Assembly (NCBI GenBank): GCA_021151805.1 | Contig: JAGKWN010000078.1 | Location: forward strand, 1-19,080 | Source: Cytophagaceae bacterium | GTDB taxonomy: Bacteria > Bacteroidota > Bacteroidia > Cytophagales > Cytophagaceae | Length of the DNA stretch: 19,080 nt | Reading direction: 5' to 3' | Part shown: piece after piece, positions 14,752 to 19,080 of the stretch | Numbering within the stretch: the stretch's first letter is position 1 | Layout of the letters: every line of letters begins with the position of its first letter | The notes under the pieces: model-generated | What the model saw: only the letters and a program-made list of their open reading frames with translations | What the model was told of the DNA's origin: nothing | The model's database searches: none | Position numbers and translations under genes: made by a program

Positions 14752-16224
14752 ATGCTATCTGATTCTTCAAAATTTGCAGGCGAAGCGTTAACCTACGACG
14801 ACGTTTTATTGATCCCGGCGTACTCTGAGGTACTCCCTCGTGATACCAACACCTCTACATATCTTACAAAAACCATCAAACTAAATATCCCTTTAGTTTC
14901 GGCTGCCATGGATACGGTGACCGAATACGAAATGGCTATTGCTATGGCCCACGAAGGTGGACTTGGTTTTATTCATAAGAATATGTCTATCGAAAAGCAA
15001 GCAGAACAAGTGCGCCGTGTGAAACGCTCTGAGAGCGGTATGATCATGGACCCGATTGTTTTGCAGGAAGACGCTTTGTTAAAAGACGCCCTTAAAATCA
15101 TGAAAGATTTTAAGATCGGCGGTATTCCTGTGCTTGACAAGAATAAAAAGCTGGTGGGTATTTTAACCAACCGCGACCTTCGTTTCCAGAAAAATATCAA
15201 CAAACCCATTTCCAAGATCATGACTGCTGCCAACCTGGTAACAGCACCTGAAGGAATTGATCTGGTACGTGCGGAAGAAATCCTACAGAAATATAAAATT
15301 GAAAAACTTCCGATCGTTGACAAACAAGGAAGACTAAAAGGCCTTATCACCTACCGCGACATTCTTAAAAAGAAAGATCGTCCAATGGCTTGTAAAGACG
15401 AGTTCGGCCGTTTACGCGTTGGTGCTGCCGTGGGTGCCACTGCTGATGTAATGGAAAGAATCGACGCACTGGTTAAAGCAGGCGTTGATGTAGTAAGTAT
15501 TGATACTGCTCACGGCCATTCAAAGAATGTGATCCAGACGGTAAAAGAAATCAAAAAGAAATTCAAAGGCCTTCAACTGATCGCAGGTAACGTTGCAACC
15601 GGAGACGCTGCAAAGGCACTTGCCGAAGCAGGTGCAGATGCTGTTAAAGTTGGTATCGGTCCGGGCTCTATCTGCACCACGCGTATCATCGCCGGTGTTG
15701 GTGTACCACAGTTATATGCTGTTTACGAATGTGCAAAAGCGCTTCAGAAATATAAAATTCCGGTAATTGCCGATGGTGGTATCCGCTTTTCAGGCGATAT
15801 CTGTAAAGCTATTGCAGCAGGTGCCAGCACAATTATGATTGGTTCTTTGATTGCAGGTACTGAAGAAGCTCCGGGTGAAGTAATCATTTACGAAGGAAGA
15901 AAATTCAAAACATACCGCGGCATGGGTTCTCTGGAAGCTATGGAAGACGGATCAAAAGATCGTTACTTCCAGGATGCAGAGGAAGACAGCAAAAAACTAG
16001 TTCCTGAAGGTATTGTAGGTAGAATTGCTTACAAAGGAAAAGCCTACGAAGTTGTTTACCAGCTGATCGGCGGTTTGAAAGCCGGTATGGGCTATTGCGG
16101 AGCAAAAGATATCGACGCAATGAAAAAAGCTAAGTTTGTGAAAATTACTGCTGCAGGTGTAAAAGAAAGCCACCCGCATGATGTACAGATCACCCGCGAA
16201 GCTCCAAATTACAGTAGCAGATAA
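14752..16224 (+). CDS. guaB: Inosine-5'-monophosphate dehydrogenase
   Basis: Oxidises IMP to XMP with NAD+, the committed step of guanine nucleotide synthesis in the cytoplasm; a TIM-barrel tetramer. The N-terminus (LTYDDVLLIPAYSEVLP) is typical. Two CBS domains, inserted at about 94-207, are the usual nucleotide-sensing Bateman module. The catalytic loop GPGSICTTR has the thioimidate cysteine C308. DGGIRFSGD (341-349) binds the IMP phosphate. The mobile flap has the Arg-Tyr pair R404-Y405. The length of 490 is normal. The start ATG is clear, 36 nt after the -7 box. A SpoIIE-type phosphatase gene follows after only 11 bp, so GTP supply and a signalling module probably share a transcript. guaA is not in the window. 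Confidence 0.97.
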   Translation: MLSDSSKFAGEALTYDDVLLIPAYSEVLPRDTNTSTYLTKTIKLNIPLVSAAMDTVTEYEMAIAMAHEGGLGFIHKNMSIEKQAEQVRRVKRSESGMIMDPIVLQEDALLKDALKIMKDFKIGGIPVLDKNKKLVGILTNRDLRFQKNINKPISKIMTAANLVTAPEGIDLVRAEEILQKYKIEKLPIVDKQGRLKGLITYRDILKKKDRPMACKDEFGRLRVGAAVGATADVMERIDALVKAGVDVVSIDTAHGHSKNVIQTVKEIKKKFKGLQLIAGNVATGDAAKALAEAGADAVKVGIGPGSICTTRIIAGVGVPQLYAVYECAKALQKYKIPVIADGGIRFSGDICKAIAAGASTIMIGSLIAGTEEAPGEVIIYEGRKFKTYRGMGSLEAMEDGSKDRYFQDAEEDSKKLVPEGIVGRIAYKGKAYEVVYQLIGGLKAGMGYCGAKDIDAMKKAKFVKITAAGVKESHPHDVQITREAPNYSSR

Positions 16225-16235
16225 TTGATTAAATT

Positions 16236-18287
16236 GTGATTCTAAAGAACCTAAGAAATCTATATTTCATACTTGCATTCGTCAGCTGGGTACTCATCCT
16301 GGTTGACGATATTACTGTTATTAGGCTCACATCACCAATTATTCCATTATATTTTTCAGGCATTCTCATCAACGTTTTACTGAGTACCTTCTTCTTATTT
16401 ACTTTCTTAGGATTTAAAATAGAAATTGGGTCTAAACGTACCGGTCACTTTAATGACCTGCTCTGGCAGGTTTTTATCACCGGAGCTATAACAGTATTAA
16501 TCTCTCTGACAATCAAATCGGCAGGTTTGTTTAGTCACAACAGCATGTTCCTGAATGATCCACTTATATCAAACATTCTCTATCATGTAAACATCGGGAT
16601 CATTACCATTTTTCTTGCAAATGGTTTTTATGTTTGGAAAAAAATGATCCTTTACCAAAAAACCAAACGGACGGACGTTGTATGGCATCTGTTTGAATAC
16701 CTGGTTCTGATCAGTATCGTCAGCAACTTTTTCTTCTTTGATATTTCTGACCCGTATTTCCTACTGTTTACGTCGCCTTTAACAATCTTAGGTTTAATTT
16801 CAGCATTCAACCTGAAATGGGTTGCATTCCTGACTTACAAACAGAAATGGCGCAGCATTCTATTACTAAGTCTGATCGTAATTATCAGTCTTTCTTTCCT
16901 GGAACGCATCTATGAACACCATATCACAAGCAACCTGGTAATTGACCTGGCAGACAATGTCTTCATTCAGGCAATCTTTGGGTTCATGCTCATGAATTGT
17001 ATTGTAGCCTTGCTTGTACTATTGTTCAACCTGCCGACCTCATCGGTGTTCGAACAAAAATTTGGTGAAGTAATGCTTTTTCAGAAACTTCACCAGTCAT
17101 TACAGGTAGGAGAAAAAGAGGAAGACATGTATGAGCTGCTTATCAGCAGCAGTATGACAACCGTAATGGCAGATGCAGCATGGCTCGAAATTCGTGATAA
17201 TAAAGGTGGCTTGAAAGCATTTCAAAACAGCAATATTGATGAGTTTGATGTTTTTGAAATCAAAAAAGCATTACGTAAAAATCAGGTAAACATCTCTTCT
17301 GAACCGCAATACATCAAAGACATTTTAAGTTACCCGCATACCGAAAAAATAAAACACCTGGATTATAAATCCTTCCTGTTGATTCCGCTTACTTCCAACA
17401 ATCAATTAATCGGTACACTGGTATTATTAAAGAATCTGAATGATGGTTTTGATAAGGAAATGGTGGACATCATTTTCACGTTTGTAAGCCAGGCATCTAT
17501 ATCCATTAAAAACTTCCGTTTAATGTCTGATGCGATCCAGACAGAGCGTTACCAGGAAGAGCTGAAGATTGCAAAAGATGTACAGCAAAGCTTATTGCCG
17601 TCTTCATTATACCTGAACAACACTGTTCAGTTGAGTGTATACTCCAAAGGAGCAAAAGAAGTCGGTGGTGATTACTACGATGTATTTGAACTCTCTCCTA
17701 CCCGTTTTGCTATCGTTATTGGTGACGTTTCTGGTCATGGTACAAGTGCGGCCTTCAACATGGCACAAATGAAAGGGGTGTTTCAGAGCCTTGTCAGTCT
17801 GGACCTGCCGGCCGATGAGTTTATGGTACTCGCTAATAATGCACTGGGAAGATGCCTTGAAAAAAAGAATTTTATTACCCTCAGCCTTTTTATCCTTAAT
17901 ACTGAAACGCAAACCATTGAATATGCGCGTGCAGGACATTGTCCCGCGATTCACTACAACAGCTTAACAAACTCCTGTGAATTTCTTGATGGCAAAGGAT
18001 TAGGCTTAGGTCTTAGCAGAAACAACACCTATGATAAGTACATAAATAAATATGAATTGTCTTATTCTCCAGATGATGTTTTAATTTTATATACCGATGG
18101 TTTGGTTGAGGCACATAACCCTTCCAGAGATGAATATGGTTATGAACGGTTGAAGCAAATGGGGCTGGAAACCGCTAAAGATCAGCCCAAGCAAATAATT
18201 GATTCCATCATTGAACATGTTCAGCACTTCAGTGGAAGTACCCAATTTGAAGATGATTGCACATTACTTGTTTTAAAGTTTAGTTAA
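16236..18287 (+). CDS. Membrane-bound SpoIIE-type (PP2C) serine phosphatase with GAF-like domain
   Basis: A signalling phosphatase expected to remove phosphate from the STAS antagonist encoded next. The 683-residue chain starts with about eight hydrophobic segments (between 8 and 266), forming an integral-membrane input domain. A GAF-like region follows (about 285-425, containing LLIPLTSNNQLIGTLVLLKN). A linking helix (about 435-455, ELKIAKDVQQSLLP), found in RsbU/SpoIIE-like proteins, leads to the PP2C-type domain (about 460-683). Metal-binding motifs are intact: GGDYYD (477-482), GDVSGHG (496-502), YTDGL (619-623) and DDCT (673-676). It starts with GTG 11 bp after guaB, and the STAS gene follows after 43 bp. 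The input signal and ultimate target are unknown. Confidence 0.92.
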   Translation: MILKNLRNLYFILAFVSWVLILVDDITVIRLTSPIIPLYFSGILINVLLSTFFLFTFLGFKIEIGSKRTGHFNDLLWQVFITGAITVLISLTIKSAGLFSHNSMFLNDPLISNILYHVNIGIITIFLANGFYVWKKMILYQKTKRTDVVWHLFEYLVLISIVSNFFFFDISDPYFLLFTSPLTILGLISAFNLKWVAFLTYKQKWRSILLLSLIVIISLSFLERIYEHHITSNLVIDLADNVFIQAIFGFMLMNCIVALLVLLFNLPTSSVFEQKFGEVMLFQKLHQSLQVGEKEEDMYELLISSSMTTVMADAAWLEIRDNKGGLKAFQNSNIDEFDVFEIKKALRKNQVNISSEPQYIKDILSYPHTEKIKHLDYKSFLLIPLTSNNQLIGTLVLLKNLNDGFDKEMVDIIFTFVSQASISIKNFRLMSDAIQTERYQEELKIAKDVQQSLLPSSLYLNNTVQLSVYSKGAKEVGGDYYDVFELSPTRFAIVIGDVSGHGTSAAFNMAQMKGVFQSLVSLDLPADEFMVLANNALGRCLEKKNFITLSLFILNTETQTIEYARAGHCPAIHYNSLTNSCEFLDGKGLGLGLSRNNTYDKYINKYELSYSPDDVLILYTDGLVEAHNPSRDEYGYERLKQMGLETAKDQPKQIIDSIIEHVQHFSGSTQFEDDCTLLVLKFS

Positions 18288-18330
18288 TAATGAAAATTTT
18301 TGTTACATTTTCCATACCCAATGCAAATTT

Positions 18331-18666
18331 ATGCGTATAACTAGTGTCAAAGAAAATGAATTTTATTTTATAGCCATAGAGGGCGATTTGGATGCTAGTT
18401 CAAGTATTCAGCTAGACCAGGCTATTGAAGAAGCTCTTTCAAAGAATGAAACTAAAATAATTGTTGACTGCTCGCAATTGGAATATATATCTTCTGCAGG
18501 TTTAGGCGTTTTTATGTCATATATTCAAGATTTTCAAGCAAATAACATATCTCTGATTTTGTGTCATTTGAGTGAAAAAGTGTTGAATGTATTTCAGATT
18601 TTAGGTCTGGATGAATTAATAAAAATTGCTGCGACAAAAGAAGAAGCGAAAAACTTGATCGGATAA
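18331..18666 (+). CDS. STAS-domain anti-sigma-factor antagonist (SpoIIAA/RsbV-like)
   Basis: A 111-residue single-domain STAS protein, the switch partner of the adjacent kinase and phosphatase. The core shows FIAIEGDLDASSSIQL (about 13-28) and VDCSQLEYISSAGLGVFM (45-62). By alignment with the DSSGLG motif of SpoIIAA, S55 is the likely phospho-acceptor. The Asp that usually precedes it is Ser (S54) here, a substitution that is common in the wider STAS family. Phosphorylated by the downstream kinase and dephosphorylated by the upstream phosphatase, it would bind the kinase only in the free form. Its stop codon is directly followed by the TTG start of the kinase. Confidence 0.92.
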   Translation: MRITSVKENEFYFIAIEGDLDASSSIQLDQAIEEALSKNETKIIVDCSQLEYISSAGLGVFMSYIQDFQANNISLILCHLSEKVLNVFQILGLDELIKIAATKEEAKNLIG

Positions 18667-19080
18667 TTGAATAAGAAAATTAAAATATCGAGAGATCCTC
18701 AAAATCTGAAAGCTGTACGTGACTTTGTAAGCACTACGCTTCAGAGTATGTCTGTGCCTGATCCTGAAATAAATATGATGGTTCTGGCAGTAGATGAGGT
18801 ATGCGCAAACCGCATTCTCCATAATCCAATCGGAGCTGAAACATTCAATAATAATATTGAACTTGAAATTGAAAACGATAATAACAACTTCACATTTTTA
18901 ATCCGTGATACGGGTGAATTGTATGATATCAATTCGCATGAATCTCCGGATATCAGAAAGTTGATTGCGGAAAAAAGAAAAGGTGGAATCGGTCTACTTC
19001 TTGTGAAAAAGATTATGGATTCCATTGAAATTTCACGTTCTGAACCCTATACTGTTTTGTTGCTGCGTAAAACCCTGAAG
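18667..19080 (+). CDS. RsbW/SpoIIAB-like serine kinase (HATPase_c), partial at window end
   Basis: The 5' part of an anti-sigma-factor-type kinase; 138 codons are visible and the frame stays open to the last base. GHKL ATP-binding boxes are intact: N-box AVDEVCANRILHN (41-53, with E44 and N48), G1 box RDTGELYD (80-87, with D81 and G83) and G2 box RKGGIGLLLVKKI (104-116). It starts with TTG at 18667, immediately after the STAS stop, with no spacer; this start is inferred from the in-frame TTG and the K-rich N-terminus, as no ATG fits. It probably phosphorylates the STAS protein and may also hold an unknown regulator. Only the last residues lie outside the window, as the family is usually about 140-160 residues long. 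Confidence 0.88.
   Translation, partial: MNKKIKISRDPQNLKAVRDFVSTTLQSMSVPDPEINMMVLAVDEVCANRILHNPIGAETFNNNIELEIENDNNNFTFLIRDTGELYDINSHESPDIRKLIAEKRKGGIGLLLVKKIMDSIEISRSEPYTVLLLRKTLK

Noticed and set aside
14973..15350. Open frame of 125 codons antisense to guaB
   Set aside because: Shadow of a highly conserved gene; no promoter, and the translation resembles no family.
17607..17954. Open frame of 115 codons antisense to the SpoIIE-type phosphatase gene
   Set aside because: Covers the conserved PP2C motifs of the sense strand; a codon-structure artefact.
18288..18330. Internal promoter before the STAS gene (TACATTTT)
   Set aside because: The -7 match is partial and no TTTG lies at the right distance upstream.
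1..19080. CRISPR array, IS element, prophage or attachment site at the tRNA
   Set aside because: No direct repeats with spacers, no transposase or integrase reading frame, and no duplicate of the tRNA 3' end was seen.

Overview
The window looks like chromosomal, housekeeping-type sequence from a Bacteroidota member of the order Cytophagales, most likely Cytophaga hutchinsonii or a close relative (inferred from gene content and style, not from a search). It is AT-rich and has Bacteroidota protein families: a TonB-dependent receptor with an N-terminal carboxypeptidase-regulatory-like domain, a DUF2490-like barrel and an AsmA-like protein. Promoters follow the phylum's primary-sigma pattern, TTTG-N19/20-TAnnTTTG. 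Several genes start with TTG or GTG.

Layout. 1-305: a tRNA-Val(UAC) on the minus strand with a matching promoter and a rho-independent terminator. 306-2798 (+): an AsmA-family envelope protein that converges on ilvA (2840-4093, -) across a 13-bp-stem bidirectional terminator. 4209-4433 (+): a tiny membrane protein with a histidine-rich tail, overlapping by 4 bp the end of a minus-strand operon, ribD - DUF2461 - atypical SDR (6964 down to 4430). Divergent from ribD is prmC followed by a GT4 glycosyltransferase (to 9018), ending in another bidirectional hairpin.

9059-14596 (-) is the most interesting accessory region: a TauE/SafE-family transporter, a DUF2490-like outer-membrane barrel, a TonB-dependent receptor and an Rrf2-family regulator with four clustered cysteines. 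The receptor and the barrel gene each have a nearly identical upstream element, an inverted repeat CTAYC-N5-KATAG placed exactly between the -33 and -7 boxes. This suggests that the neighbouring Rrf2 protein represses both units, and that the locus handles a sulfur (or iron/redox-linked) nutrient. The ligand cannot be read from the sequence.

14752 to the right edge (+): guaB (IMP dehydrogenase) with a strong promoter, followed 11 bp later by a three-gene partner-switching module: an integral-membrane SpoIIE-type phosphatase, a STAS anti-sigma-factor antagonist, and an RsbW/SpoIIAB-like kinase cut by the window end. The order phosphatase - antagonist - kinase resembles the sigma-B/SpoIIA regulatory logic, but no sigma factor is visible and the output is unknown.

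No CRISPR array, insertion sequence, prophage or integrase was seen. Nothing here is clearly a wholly new system; the best candidates for follow-up are the Rrf2 operator/transport locus and the guaB-linked partner-switching operon.
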